Numbered from the stretch's first letter, positions 1-8,731 are shown. The stretch is DNA of 64,000 nt from Oceanibacterium hippocampi (GCF_900172325.1 NZ_FWFR01000006.1:62001-126000); one strand, 5' to 3'. Numbers and translations: made by a program. The notes: generated from the letters alone by a model not told the origin.

Positions 1-396
1 GCGGCGAAGATCAAGATCTCCATCGACGACAAGATCCGGATCCCGGAATTGATCTGCGACGGCGCGCTGGTCTCCACGCCGGCCGGCTCGACCGCCTACA
101 ACCTGTCGGCCCATGGTCCGATCCTGCCGCTGTCGGCAGGCGTCCTCGCACTGACACCGATCAGCGCCTTCCGGCCGCGACGCTGGCGCGGCGCGCTGGT
201 GCCCCGCTCCGTCAACATCGAGATGGAGATCCTCGAGGCCTACAAGCGGCCGGTCAGCGCCACCGCCGACGCGACCGAGGTTCGCGAGGTCGAGCGGGTC
301 ACGATCACGGAGGCCCGCGACATCACCCTCCGCCTGCTCTTCGATGCCGAGCACAATCTGGAAGAGCGTATCCTGAACGAGCAGTTCACGCCCTGA
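1..396 (+). CDS. nadK: NAD kinase, C-terminal part
   Basis: The gene begins before the window and about 131 C-terminal residues are visible, ending in TGA. NAD kinase phosphorylates NAD to NADP in the cytoplasm. The stretch [20 protein letters not shown] is the conserved substrate-binding loop of the family, followed by a GPILPL segment and the usual beta-rich C-terminus ending in a short acidic tail. The frame is open from base 1, so nothing suggests damage. It converges on the VOC gene, whose stop lies 14 bases away. The identification is secure; the start and the GGDG motif are outside the window. Confidence 0.92.
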   Translation, partial: AAKIKISIDDKIRIPELICDGALVSTPAGSTAYNLSAHGPILPLSAGVLALTPISAFRPRRWRGALVPRSVNIEMEILEAYKRPVSATADATEVREVERVTITEARDITLRLLFDAEHNLEERILNEQFTP

Positions 397-409
397 CCCG
401 GTAGCACCG

Positions 410-766
410 TCACGCGGGCAGGTGGCTCAGCACGTTGACGACGTTGCCGAACGGATCACGGACGTAGAAGCGCCGGACGCCCCAGGGTTCGTCGACCAGA
501 TCGTAGACGATCTCCCAGCCGCCCGACCGGGCGCGGGCATGGACCTCGTCGACATCGTCGACCTCGATCGAGAGTACCGGGACCGCCGTGCCCGAGCCGC
601 CTTCGCTGGCCACGCTCAGTTGCGGCGCCATGCGCTCCCCGCTGGAGAGCGTGACGATCCAGCCATGGTCCATGACGACCTTCAGGCCGAACAGGTCGCC
701 ATAGAAGGCATTCGCGCGCGCCGGGTCGGCGACGGCAAGATTGGCGACGATACGCTTCACGGCCAT
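410..766 (-). CDS. VOC (glyoxalase/bleomycin-resistance) family protein
   Basis: A 118-residue single-domain protein of the vicinal-oxygen-chelate fold. It begins MAVKRIVANLAVADPARANA and ends with the typical RRFYVRDPFGNVVNVLSH segment, in which the DPFGN turn is a family hallmark. The substrate cannot be told from sequence. I chose the ATG at 766 because AGGA lies 7-10 bases upstream; an ATG six bases earlier sits too close to that site. It lies 84 bases after the RACo-like gene on the same strand and could be read through from that operon, though no functional link is evident. Confidence 0.8.
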   Translation of the reverse strand: MAVKRIVANLAVADPARANAFYGDLFGLKVVMDHGWIVTLSSGERMAPQLSVASEGGSGTAVPVLSIEVDDVDEVHARARSGGWEIVYDLVDEPWGVRRFYVRDPFGNVVNVLSHLPA

Positions 767-850
767 TTTCATATCCTTGTCACGACACGGGAGACAACAG
801 CCCAACGTTTCCGGGCGTTCCCTGTCAAGCGACCGGGAGCAATCGCCCGC

Positions 851-2857
851 TCAGTCGCGGCCCCGGTTCCGCCGGCGATTGCGCCGGCCGCCCTCGGCCG
901 TCGAATCGTCCGGGTCGACCGCCTCCGGCACGACGATCGCGGCGCGAAGCTTCGGAAACGGGTCGCGGCGATGGGGCAGCGCGATCGCATCCACGAAATG
1001 TTCCTGGAAGCGCGGCTCGACGGCCGTCTCGATCTTCTCGACGCGCCGCACGACCTGCTCGATCTCGGTTCGCGACGCATTGTTGAGCAGGGCGATCCGC
1101 GCGCCGGTGCCGGCGGCATTGCCGGCCGAGGAGACATGCGGGATCTCGCAGTCCGGGATGAGCCCGAGGACCATCGCGTAAGTCGGATCGATGTAGGAGC
1201 CGAAGGCGCCGGCGAGGTTGATGCGCTCGACCGCCGTGACACCGAGCCGGTCCATCAGCAGCTTGACGCCGGCATAGAGCGCGGCCTTGCCGAGCTGAAT
1301 GGCGCGGACATCGTTCTGGGTCACCAGGATCTCCCGGCTGCCGGTGACCAGCCGGTAGGAGAAGGTGCGGCCGTCGGCGATCACCCGGTCCGGGTTGCGG
1401 GCCGCCGAGGCGCCGTCGATCACTCCGTCGCGGGTGATGACGCCGGACAGGAACAGCTCGGCGATCACCTCGATGATGCCCGACCCGCAGATCCCGGTCG
1501 CGTTGCCGGCGAAGCCCGCCTCGTCGGACCAGCGTTCGTCGCCGATCACCCGGTAGCGCGGCTCCAGCGTCTCCCGGTCGATCCGGACCCGCTCGATCGC
1601 GCCGGGCGCCGCGCGCTGGCCGGAGGAAATCTGCGCCCCCTCGAAGGCCGGGCCGGTCGGCGAGGAACAGGCGAGGATGCGTTCGCGGGTACCGAGGACG
1701 ATTTCCGCGTTCGTCCCGACATCGACCATGAGCGTCAGCGCGTCGGCGAGGTGGGGCGACTCCGAGAGCATCGCGGCGGCGCAATCGGCGCCCACATGGC
1801 CCGCGATGCAGGGCAGGAAATAGGCCCGCGCGCCGGGATGGAAGGCAAGATCCAGTTCGCCGGCCATCACCGTCACCGCATTGTCCACGGCCAGCGCGAA
1901 GGGCGCGCCGCCGAGCTCCTGCGGATCGATGCCGAGCACCAGGTGATGCATGATCGGGTTCCCGACGATCACCAGTTCGACGATGTGATCGCTCTCCACC
2001 CCGGCCGCCTCGGCCGCCCGGGTCGCGAGGTCGCGGATCGCCCGGCGCACGACCGCCGTCATCTCCGCCGCCCCTTCGGGATGCATCATGACGTAGGAAA
2101 CCCGGCTCATCAGGTCCTCGCCGAAACGGATCTGCGGGTTCATCGCCCCTTCCGCCGCCAGCACCTTGCCGTTCAGGAGTTCGCAAAGCTGCAGCGAGAT
2201 CGTTGTCGAGCCGACATCGACGGCGATCCCGTAGAGCCGGTCCTCGAAGCCCGGCCAGAGGGCGATCAGTTCGCGGCTGTTGCGAACGGCCGCCGTCACC
2301 GCCCATTTGCCGGTGCGGAGGGTCGTCTGAAGGCTGCGGATCACGGCGATGTCGGCCTCGAGCTCGACCAGGCCCCATTCCCGCTCCAGCGCCTCGAACA
2401 GGCGGCGGAGATCGCCGGACGGGTCGTGCATGTCGGGCTCGCGGACCTCGACGTAATAGAGCCGGGTGACCGGGTCGTTCTCGATCGCCCGCATCTCGAC
2501 GCGCTTGCGCACGATCTGGCGATGCACCTGGCTTTCCGGCGGGACGTCGATGACCGCGTCGCCGAGCAGCCGGGCCTGGCAGCTCAGCCGGTTGCCCTCG
2601 GCCAGCTTGCCGCGGGCGGCGCAGCGCGCCTCCCCCTCCTCCGCCGGCGTCAGGCTGGTCGCGGTCGCGCTGATCTGGAACTTGGAGAATTCGCCGGCCG
2701 GCTGCGCGACCTGGCAGCGGCCGCAGATGGCGCGCCCGCCACAGACGGAATCGATATCAACGCCGAGCGCCCGGGCGGCGTCGAGAACGGCCGTCCCGAC
2801 CGGAAAACTGCCACGCCTGCCCGAGGGCGTGAAAACGACTCGTACCGTCTCGTTCAT
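851..2857 (-). CDS. RACo/RamA-like corrinoid-protein reductive activator (2Fe-2S + ASKHA, DUF4445)
   Basis: A 668-residue protein. Residues about 1-100 are a ferredoxin-like domain with Cys39, Cys45, Cys48 and Cys93 placed as 2Fe-2S ligands. A linker follows, then from about residue 205 an ASKHA ATPase-like domain with GIAVDVGSTT, VVGNPIMHH, DVGTNAEIVLG and CGSGIIEVIAE. Characterised relatives reduce inactive Co(II) corrinoid proteins to Co(I) with ATP. It is the last gene of the C1 operon and starts 22 bases after the pterin methyltransferase stop. The C-terminus ends in an arginine-rich tail (last ~14 residues). The expected partner is the corrinoid protein at 6272-6976. In Phaeobacter a relative supports a split B12-dependent methionine synthase; whether that is its job here is inferred. 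Confidence 0.88.
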   Translation of the reverse strand: MNETVRVVFTPSGRRGSFPVGTAVLDAARALGVDIDSVCGGRAICGRCQVAQPAGEFSKFQISATATSLTPAEEGEARCAARGKLAEGNRLSCQARLLGDAVIDVPPESQVHRQIVRKRVEMRAIENDPVTRLYYVEVREPDMHDPSGDLRRLFEALEREWGLVELEADIAVIRSLQTTLRTGKWAVTAAVRNSRELIALWPGFEDRLYGIAVDVGSTTISLQLCELLNGKVLAAEGAMNPQIRFGEDLMSRVSYVMMHPEGAAEMTAVVRRAIRDLATRAAEAAGVESDHIVELVIVGNPIMHHLVLGIDPQELGGAPFALAVDNAVTVMAGELDLAFHPGARAYFLPCIAGHVGADCAAAMLSESPHLADALTLMVDVGTNAEIVLGTRERILACSSPTGPAFEGAQISSGQRAAPGAIERVRIDRETLEPRYRVIGDERWSDEAGFAGNATGICGSGIIEVIAELFLSGVITRDGVIDGASAARNPDRVIADGRTFSYRLVTGSREILVTQNDVRAIQLGKAALYAGVKLLMDRLGVTAVERINLAGAFGSYIDPTYAMVLGLIPDCEIPHVSSAGNAAGTGARIALLNNASRTEIEQVVRRVEKIETAVEPRFQEHFVDAIALPHRRDPFPKLRAAIVVPEAVDPDDSTAEGGRRNRRRNRGRD

Positions 2858-2879
2858 CGCTCTGCCTGACCGTTACGCC

Positions 2880-3788
2880 TTACCCCTCGCGACGCCGGCG
2901 CCGTTCCCGTCGCCGCCCGCCCGTATCCGCCTCCGGTTCCGCCCCGGGTTCGCGAAAGGCCCGGATCCAGGCCCGGCAGTCCTTGTCGTGGCCGAGCAGC
3001 ACGTTGCCGGCGCGAACCGCCGTGGTGATCTCGGGGTGCAGCGGATTGGTGATCGCCGAGGTCATCCCGGCGGCCATCGCCATCGGCAGGAAGGCACCGT
3101 CGAGGCCGCGCCGGTTCGGCAGGCCGAAACTGATGTTGGAGGCGCCGCAGGAGGTATTCACCTTCAGCTCCTCGCGCAGCCGGCGGATGATCGTGAAGGC
3201 GGTCCGCCCGGCGACGCCGATGGCGCCGATCGGCATGACCAGCGGATCGACGATCACGTCGGCCGGCTTGATGCCGTAATCCTGAGCCCGCTCGACGATC
3301 CGCTTTGCAACCGCGAAACGCTCGTCCGGATCCTCGGAAATCCCGGTCTCGTCGTTGGAAATCGCGATCACCGCCGCGCCGTGCCGGGCGACCAGCGGCA
3401 GCACCGATTCAAGGCGTTCCTCCTCGCCGGTGACCGAGTTGACCAGCGCCTTGCCCTGGTAGACGGCAAGGCCTGCCTCAAGCGCCGCGACGATCGAGGA
3501 ATCGATGCAGAGCGGCACGTCGGTAACGCTCTGCACGAGTTTCACGCAATCGGCGAGCAGCTTCGGCTCGTCGGTCATCGGCACGCCGGCATTGACGTCG
3601 AGCATCTGCGCGCCGGCGGCAACCTGGGCGAGCGCGTCCGACTCGACCCGGCTGTAGTCGCCGGCCGCCATCTCGGCGGCGAGCAGCTTGCGCCCGGTCG
3701 GGTTGATCCGCTCGCCGATGATCACGAACGGCCGGTCGAAGCCGATGACAACCTCGCGCGAGGCCGAGCTCAGTACGGTATCCGTCAT
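2880..3788 (-). CDS. Methyltetrahydrofolate:corrinoid methyltransferase (pterin-binding domain)
   Basis: 302 residues, a single pterin-binding TIM-barrel domain like the central part of MetH or AcsE/MtgA. Visible motifs are IIGERINPTGR near the N-terminus, AGAQMLDVNAG, CIDSS, ALVNSVTGEE and NTSCGASNISFGLP. It should move a methyl group between the cobalt of the corrinoid protein and tetrahydrofolate; direction depends on the missing partner enzyme. The start ATG overlaps the MTHFR stop by four bases (ATGA), which indicates translational coupling. The C-terminus is a short run rich in arginine and glutamate, unusual for the family and shared in style with two neighbours. Confidence 0.88.
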   Translation of the reverse strand: MTDTVLSSASREVVIGFDRPFVIIGERINPTGRKLLAAEMAAGDYSRVESDALAQVAAGAQMLDVNAGVPMTDEPKLLADCVKLVQSVTDVPLCIDSSIVAALEAGLAVYQGKALVNSVTGEEERLESVLPLVARHGAAVIAISNDETGISEDPDERFAVAKRIVERAQDYGIKPADVIVDPLVMPIGAIGVAGRTAFTIIRRLREELKVNTSCGASNISFGLPNRRGLDGAFLPMAMAAGMTSAITNPLHPEITTAVRAGNVLLGHDKDCRAWIRAFREPGAEPEADTGGRRRERRRRREG

Positions 3789-4804
3789 GGTTTCTCCCTC
3801 ATCGCCTCGCTGCGCCTGCCACGACGTCGCGCGACCGGCTGCCGCCCTGACAGGACCCCGGATTCGAGGATGATCTCGGAGACCAGTTCCTCCTGCCGGT
3901 AGGCCATCACGTGGACGCCCGATACCCCTGCAATCTGGCGGATCTGCTGTATCAGTTCGACACAGATCCGCCGCCCTTCCCGCTTCTGGTTCTCCGCCCC
4001 CTCGAGGCGCCGGATCACCGCGTCGGGTATGTGGATTCCGGGGACGTTGCCACGGATCCATTTCGCCGCCCGGGCCGAGGCCAGCGGCCCGACCCCGACC
4101 AGAATGAAACAGCGCTCGTGCAGGCCCATATCCCTCACCCGCGCCATGTAACGCTCCAGAAGCGGCAGGTCGTAGCAGTACTGGGTCTGCACGAACTCGG
4201 CCCCGGCGGCGATCTTCTTGGCGAGCCGGTCGGCCCGGGCGTCGTAGGGTGGGACGAACGGGTTGGCGGCGGCGCCGAGCAGGAAGCGCGGCGGCTTGGT
4301 GATCTGCCGGCCGGACAGGAAGCGGCCGTCGTCGCGCATCCCCCGCGCCGCTTCCAGCAGCGACATGCAGTCGAAATCGAAGACCGGGCGGGCGCCGGGC
4401 TGGTCGCCGACACCAACGCCGTCGCCGGTCAGGCAGAGCACGTTGCTCACCCCCATCGCCGCGGCGCCGAGCAGGTCGCCCTGGATCGCGATCCGGTTGC
4501 GGTCGCGGCAGGAGACCTGCAGCACCGCCGCGTAGCCGGCCCGGCTCAGCAGCGAGCAGATGCCGATCGAGGACATGTGGCAGTTGGCGCCGGAGGCATC
4601 GGTCGCGTTGATCGCGTCGCAAACCTCGGCGAGCGGCCGGGCACGCTCGAAGACATCCTCCGGGTCGGCGGAGTCGGGCGGGTTGAGTTCCGCCGTGACC
4701 GCGAAGCGGCCCGAGCGCAGCACCCGTTCCAGCCGGCCCGTGGAACTGTAGCCCGGCAACGGCGCGAGCGGGTCACCGGGATCGTAGAGGCCCTGCGGGG
4801 TCAC
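3785..4804 (-). CDS. Methylenetetrahydrofolate reductase (MetF family)
   Basis: 339 residues with a GTG start whose last bases overlap the stop of the zinc-protein gene (GTGA). It matches the MTHFR TIM barrel: FAVTAELNPPDSADPEDVF near the N-terminus, a VLCLTGDGVGVGDQ segment at the flavin/folate region, and GAEFVQTQYCYD. The enzyme interconverts methylene-THF and methyl-THF. Pairing with a separate MetV-like zinc protein, as here, is known from acetogens and from some alphaproteobacteria with corrinoid methyltransferase systems. Being in this operon, it links the methyl group on cobalamin to the folate pool. The C-terminal 15 residues are arginine-rich. Confidence 0.87.
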   Translation of the reverse strand: MTPQGLYDPGDPLAPLPGYSSTGRLERVLRSGRFAVTAELNPPDSADPEDVFERARPLAEVCDAINATDASGANCHMSSIGICSLLSRAGYAAVLQVSCRDRNRIAIQGDLLGAAAMGVSNVLCLTGDGVGVGDQPGARPVFDFDCMSLLEAARGMRDDGRFLSGRQITKPPRFLLGAAANPFVPPYDARADRLAKKIAAGAEFVQTQYCYDLPLLERYMARVRDMGLHERCFILVGVGPLASARAAKWIRGNVPGIHIPDAVIRRLEGAENQKREGRRICVELIQQIRQIAGVSGVHVMAYRQEELVSEIILESGVLSGRQPVARRRGRRSEAMREKP

Positions 4805-5310
4805 GATGCGGGCGACCGGCCGGGAACGGCGGCGGCATCATCGCCGGCCCGGCCGGCCGCGCGCGCGTCGGCAAGCTCACGGATACGGCGCAGCCAGGCC
4901 GAACTCCCCTGCAGGGAATGATCGACCGGGCCCTGCACGGTCATAATCGCCTCGCCCTTATTCATCAGTGCCGCGCCGCGCCAGGCCTCGACCCAGACGC
5001 AGCGCATCTCGGGCCGCACCTCGCAATGGCCGTTCGGCCGGACCCCGCCGCAGGGCCCGTTGCGAAGCGTCTTCGGGCAGTTCATCGGGCAGGACATGCC
5101 GGTCGATGACAACACGCACTGGCCGCACATCCGGCAATCGAACAGGAAACCCTTCACGCCGCGCTCCACCGTCGCGACCGGCCTTTCCAGGCGGGCGTAG
5201 CCGATCCGGCGAAGCAGCGGATCGAGCCGGAGCAGCGTCCCCTCGAAGGTATCGTAAAGCCGCTCCATCAGGCGGGCATGGCGGATCGACCAGAGACGCA
5301 CCCGATACAT
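4801..5310 (-). CDS. MetV-like zinc protein (MTHFR C-terminal domain family)
   Basis: 169 residues. The core holds a dense cysteine pattern: CRMCGQC, then CPMNCPKTLRNGPCGGV, then HCEVRPEMRC. This is characteristic of the MTHFR_C family and expected to bind a metal or cluster. The family partners MetF-type reductases; in acetogens MetV is required for MetF activity. The ATG at 5310 follows the previous stop by four bases and has GGTGAG upstream. It overlaps the reductase start by four bases, so the two proteins are probably made in matched amounts. The last 45 residues are low-complexity and alanine/arginine-rich. Confidence 0.85.
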   Translation of the reverse strand: MYRVRLWSIRHARLMERLYDTFEGTLLRLDPLLRRIGYARLERPVATVERGVKGFLFDCRMCGQCVLSSTGMSCPMNCPKTLRNGPCGGVRPNGHCEVRPEMRCVWVEAWRGAALMNKGEAIMTVQGPVDHSLQGSSAWLRRIRELADARAAGRAGDDAAAVPGRSPAS

Positions 5311-5314
5311 GGTC

Positions 5315-5632
5315 TCACCCCGTTCCGTCGTCGACCCCGGCATGACCGCCGGCGGCGACCAGTTCGTCCAGGCGGGCATCGTCGAACGCGGCCTCGATCT
5401 CGGCGACCCGCGCGGCCACCGCCTGCTCGAGGTCGTCGCCGCAGGGCTCGCCGTCGCTGCGCCGCCATTCGGCCAGATAGGCGTCGCTGTCGCGCGTCTT
5501 CGAGCGCATGGCGGCCCGGTCGATCGCCTTCTCGAATCGTTCGTCCAGTTGCCGGCCGACCTTGTTCCGGCCAGCCCTCGCGATCACCTGGGCCGGGATG
5601 TCGCGCCAGTAGAGGACGGTGAGCGTGCCCAT
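5315..5632 (-). CDS. PF13769-type 'virulence factor' small protein of unknown role
   Basis: 105 residues, soluble, beginning MGTLTVLYWRDIPAQVIAR, which matches the small family labelled Virulence_fact (PF13769). The label is historical and gives no function. No catalytic motif is visible. Its start overlaps the DUF1638 stop by one base (TGATG) and its own stop is four bases before the MetV-like start, so it is a built-in part of the C1 operon. The consistent neighbours suggest an accessory or assembly role in corrinoid/folate methyl transfer; this is inference from context only. Confidence 0.75.
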   Translation of the reverse strand: MGTLTVLYWRDIPAQVIARAGRNKVGRQLDERFEKAIDRAAMRSKTRDSDAYLAEWRRSDGEPCGDDLEQAVAARVAEIEAAFDDARLDELVAAGGHAGVDDGTG

Positions 5633-6240
5633 CAGGAGACCCTGTCGACGCTGGCTGCGGCCATGAAGTCGGCAAGCTCGCCATAGCCCGTGCGACGGAG
5701 CTCGAAGGCGAGGCCGAGCCGCGCCGCCGCCTCCTCCGCCTTGCGCACCAGGGTCGGATCGTCGCGCTGCGCCAGGTAGACGAGCCGGCTGTAATTGCCG
5801 AAATAATCCGGCAGCAGTTCCGGGTGGCGGTCGAGCCCGAGCCCGGTCCAGACCAGGCTGTCGAACTGCCGGGTCAGGTAGTCGGTCAGGAAGAAGGTGC
5901 CCGGCTCGGCCTCCATCAGGGCCGCGAAATCGGTGCTGCCGGTATAGAATTCATAGCAATGGTCGCCGCCGATGCGGCTCACGCCCTCTTCCTCGAGCAC
6001 CCGGTCGAGAAGGCCGCCGGTGCCGCAGTCGCCGTAGACGACCAGGATGCGCGCGAAACGGTCGCGATTGGCGCGGATCACGCCGCGCACGGCCTCGGGG
6101 ATCAGGGCCGGGCGGTTGTGCAGCTTGGCCGGCAGGCATTGCAGCTCGAAGCGGTCCCAGCCGCCGGCGGCGTCGATCGCCAGGATCTCGCGCGCCAGCG
6201 CGCCGCAGGCGATCAGGAGCGTCTTGTCGTTTCCCTGCAC
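5632..6240 (-). CDS. DUF1638 family protein of the corrinoid operon
   Basis: 202 residues with a GTG start and GGAAGGG upstream. It matches DUF1638: an N-terminal LLIACGALAREI segment, LHNRPALIPEAVR, and LVVYGDCGTGG. Conserved cysteines (C12, C35, C72, C95) could bind metal or cobalamin but this has not been tested here. The family is typically found beside corrinoid methyltransferase genes in bacteria and methanogens, yet has no assigned biochemical role that I know of. It sits between the corrinoid protein and the PF13769 gene with a one-base overlap, so it is cotranscribed with both. Confidence 0.82.
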   Translation of the reverse strand: MQGNDKTLLIACGALAREILAIDAAGGWDRFELQCLPAKLHNRPALIPEAVRGVIRANRDRFARILVVYGDCGTGGLLDRVLEEEGVSRIGGDHCYEFYTGSTDFAALMEAEPGTFFLTDYLTRQFDSLVWTGLGLDRHPELLPDYFGNYSRLVYLAQRDDPTLVRKAEEAAARLGLAFELRRTGYGELADFMAAASVDRVS

Positions 6241-6271
6241 GGCGGAACCCTTCCCAGGCTTCCGGGGGCCG

Positions 6272-6976
6272 TCAGGCGGACCTTCGCTGATTGTGCCGCC
6301 GGGCCACCATGTCCTTCGCCGTCTCGACCGCGACGGCGGCGTCCCGGCAATAGGCGTCGGCGCCGATCGCGCGGGCGAATTCCTCGTTCAGAGGGGCGCC
6401 GCCGACGAGCACGATATAGTCGTCGCGGAGGCCCTTCTCCTTCAGCGTCTCGATCACGACCTTCATGTAGGGCATGGTCGTCGTCAGCAGCGCCGACATC
6501 CCGAGGATGTCGGGCTTGTGTTCCTCGAGCGCCGCCAGGTAATCCTCGACCGGATTGTTGATGCCGATGTCGATGACCTCGAAGCCGGCGCCCTCCATCA
6601 TCATCGAGACGAGGTTCTTGCCGATGTCGTGGATGTCGCCCTTGACCGTCCCGATCACCATCTTACCGACCTGTGGCGCGCCGCTCTCGGCCAGCAGCGG
6701 ACGCAGGATCGCCATGCCGGCCTTCATCGAGTTGGCGGCGAGCAGGACCTCGGGCACGAAGAGGATGCCGTCGCGGAAGTCGATGCCGACGATCCGCATA
6801 CCCTCGACCAGCGCCTCGGTGAGAACCCGGTAAGGCTCCCAACCCCGTTCTAGCAGGATGTTCGTGCCCGCCTTGATCTCCTCGGCAAGGCCGTCATAGA
6901 GATCGTCATGCATCTGTTCGACGAGATCCTCGTCGCTCAGTTCATTGAGATCGAGTTCGTCCTCTTGATCGGCCAC
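6272..6976 (-). CDS. Corrinoid (B12-binding) methyl-carrier protein
   Basis: 234 residues. An N-terminal helical cap (about 10-95) precedes a Rossmann-like B12 domain carrying D114-I-H116-D-I-G119, the DxHxxG signature in which His replaces the lower cobalt ligand, plus MSALLTTTM and VGGAPLNEEFA. It resembles MtbC/MttC/MtgC-type carriers and the corrinoid piece of split methionine synthases. I chose the GTG at 6976 because GGGAG lies just upstream; the longer frame would add an unlikely proline/arginine-rich leader. It is the first gene of the operon. The methyltransferase that loads or unloads it is not in the window. Confidence 0.92.
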   Translation of the reverse strand: MADQEDELDLNELSDEDLVEQMHDDLYDGLAEEIKAGTNILLERGWEPYRVLTEALVEGMRIVGIDFRDGILFVPEVLLAANSMKAGMAILRPLLAESGAPQVGKMVIGTVKGDIHDIGKNLVSMMMEGAGFEVIDIGINNPVEDYLAALEEHKPDILGMSALLTTTMPYMKVVIETLKEKGLRDDYIVLVGGAPLNEEFARAIGADAYCRDAAVAVETAKDMVARRHNQRRSA

Positions 6977-7294
6977 GAGACAACTCCCAACCTGGCGCCA
7001 ACCGGCGGCGATGTCGACTGTTCCTCCAGTTAAGAACGGGGGGGAATCCGGGCTGATCCGCCGGCGACTCGTTTTATGTCGAATACGACAGATCGCGACG
7101 GGGCGACCGCTATCGGCGGGTCCGGCCTGCCGCGGGCGATCGCAGGGCGCAAAGATGTTGCGGCCGGCGGGGTCGCCCCGGCACAATGCGCGCGACAATC
7201 GTCACCGAGACATTCGCCGCCGGCGAGCGTCCCGCCACGCCGCCGGCCCGGCGGGAGGCGCCGCATGGCCCCGTATCGGCAAGGGGGAAATTCC
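6977..7294. other. Divergent intergenic region between the C1 operon and the decarboxylase gene
   Basis: 318 bases without a convincing gene. It must carry the promoters for both directions. I see a short inverted repeat GTCGAATACGAC (7078-7089) and a purine-rich AGGGGGAAA just before the TTG start of the decarboxylase. I looked for a cobalamin, SAM or SAH riboswitch ahead of the corrinoid gene and could not recognise one. Confidence 0.5.
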
Positions 7295-8731
7295 TTGGAC
7301 AACGAAGCATTCCGCGCGCACGCCCATCAACTGGTCGACTGGATGGCGGATTACCTGGAAACGATCGAGGAGCGGCCGGTCCGCTCCCGCGTCGCGCCGG
7401 GCGAGATCGCCGGTGCGCTGCCGCCAGCGGCGCCCGGGAAACCCGAGGATTTCGCGGCGATCTTCCGCGACTTCGAGCAACAGATCGTGCCCGGCCTGAC
7501 CCATTGGCAGCATCCCTCCTTCTTCGCCTATTTCCCGGCCAACTCCTCGCCACCGTCGGTGCTGGCCGAGATGCTGACCGCCACCGTCGCCCAGGTCGCG
7601 ATGATCTGGCAGACCTCGCCGGCGGCGACCGAGCTCGAACAGGTGGTGCTCGACTGGCTGCGCCAGATGATCGGCCTGCCGGATGGCTTCACCGGGGTGA
7701 TCCAGGACACCGCCTCGACAGCGACGCTGGCGGCGATGATCGCGGCGCGCGAACGGGCGAGCGATTCCCTGGTCAACGATCTCGGCTTCCGGGCCGCCCC
7801 CCGGCTCACGGTCTATTGCTCGGCCGAGGCCCATTCGTCGGTCGAGAAGGATGTCCGTATCGCCGGCTTCGGCCGCAGCAACCTTCGCCTGATCGACAGC
7901 GACGACGCCTTCGCGATGCGGCCCGACCTGCTCGCCAGCGCGATCGAGGCGGATATCGCGGCGGGCGCCCGGCCGGCGATCGTGGTCGCAACGCTCGGCA
8001 CGACCGCGGCCGGCGGCTTCGATTCGCTCCGTGCCGTCGGCGAGCTCTGCGCCCGCCACGGGATCTGGCTGCATGTCGACGCCGCCTGGGCCGGCAGCGC
8101 GCTGATCCTGCCGGAGCAGCGCTGGATGCTGGACGGCATCGAGTTCGTCGACAGCTTCGTCTTCAATCCGCACAAGTGGCTGCTGACCAATTTCGACTGC
8201 ACCGCGCTCTACGTCCGCGATACCGACCAGTTCGTCGATTGCTTCGCCATCGACGCCGCATATCTCCGGACCCGCGAGGGCGACCGGGTGACGAACTACC
8301 GGGACTGGGGAATCCAGCTGGGGCGCCGCTTCCGCGCGCTCAAGCTGTGGTTCGTGCTGCGCTCCTACGGGCTCGAGGGCCTGCAGGCGATCATCCGCCG
8401 CCATGTCGCGCTGGCCGGGAAGATTGCCGGAGAGATCGCGCGCGAACCCGGTTTCGAGATCCTGGCGCCGGCCCGGCTGGCGCTGTTCGTCTTCCGGCTG
8501 CACCCGCCCGGGCTCGATGACGAGGCAAGGCTCGACCGGCTGAACGAGCAGCTGCTGGAAGCGCTCAACGACAGCGGCCAGGCCTATTTCACCCAGGCCC
8601 GGGCAAAGGGGCGCTACGGCATCCGCTTCTCGGTCGGCCAGACAGCGACCGAGGACCGTCATGTGGAGGAGGCCTGGGCGCTGATCCGCGAGACTGCGGG
8701 GCCACTGATCGCGGAAGCGGAGGCGGCATGA
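7295..8731 (+). CDS. PLP-dependent group II amino-acid decarboxylase
   Basis: 478 residues, the usual length for aromatic-L-amino-acid/tyrosine decarboxylases. The motif SFVFNPHKWLLTNFDC holds the PLP lysine (K294), and LHVDAAWAG gives the cofactor-binding aspartate (D262). TLGTTAAGGFD is also typical. It should decarboxylate an aromatic or related amino acid to the amine in the cytoplasm; the substrate cannot be fixed from sequence. The TTG start at 7295 is supported by AGGGGGAAA seven bases upstream and by the family N-terminus, whereas longer starts add a non-homologous basic leader. Its stop overlaps the start of the carboxyltransferase gene (ATGA). Confidence 0.88.
   Translation: MDNEAFRAHAHQLVDWMADYLETIEERPVRSRVAPGEIAGALPPAAPGKPEDFAAIFRDFEQQIVPGLTHWQHPSFFAYFPANSSPPSVLAEMLTATVAQVAMIWQTSPAATELEQVVLDWLRQMIGLPDGFTGVIQDTASTATLAAMIAARERASDSLVNDLGFRAAPRLTVYCSAEAHSSVEKDVRIAGFGRSNLRLIDSDDAFAMRPDLLASAIEADIAAGARPAIVVATLGTTAAGGFDSLRAVGELCARHGIWLHVDAAWAGSALILPEQRWMLDGIEFVDSFVFNPHKWLLTNFDCTALYVRDTDQFVDCFAIDAAYLRTREGDRVTNYRDWGIQLGRRFRALKLWFVLRSYGLEGLQAIIRRHVALAGKIAGEIAREPGFEILAPARLALFVFRLHPPGLDDEARLDRLNEQLLEALNDSGQAYFTQARAKGRYGIRFSVGQTATEDRHVEEAWALIRETAGPLIAEAEAA

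Noticed and set aside
422-2869. Long plus-strand open frame (815 codons) opposite the RACo-like gene
   Set aside because: Its translation is rich in Asp/Arg/His/Ala with no motif, typical of antisense frames in GC-rich genes; the minus strand has clear homology.
6977-7090. Cobalamin, SAM or SAH riboswitch ahead of the corrinoid operon
   Set aside because: No B12-box or other riboswitch core could be recognised in the leader; a covariance-model search (Infernal against Rfam) would settle it.
7076-7294. Longer N-terminus for the PLP decarboxylase
   Set aside because: The extra 73 residues are basic and unlike the family; the TTG at 7295 has a strong ribosome site and begins at the conserved N-terminus.
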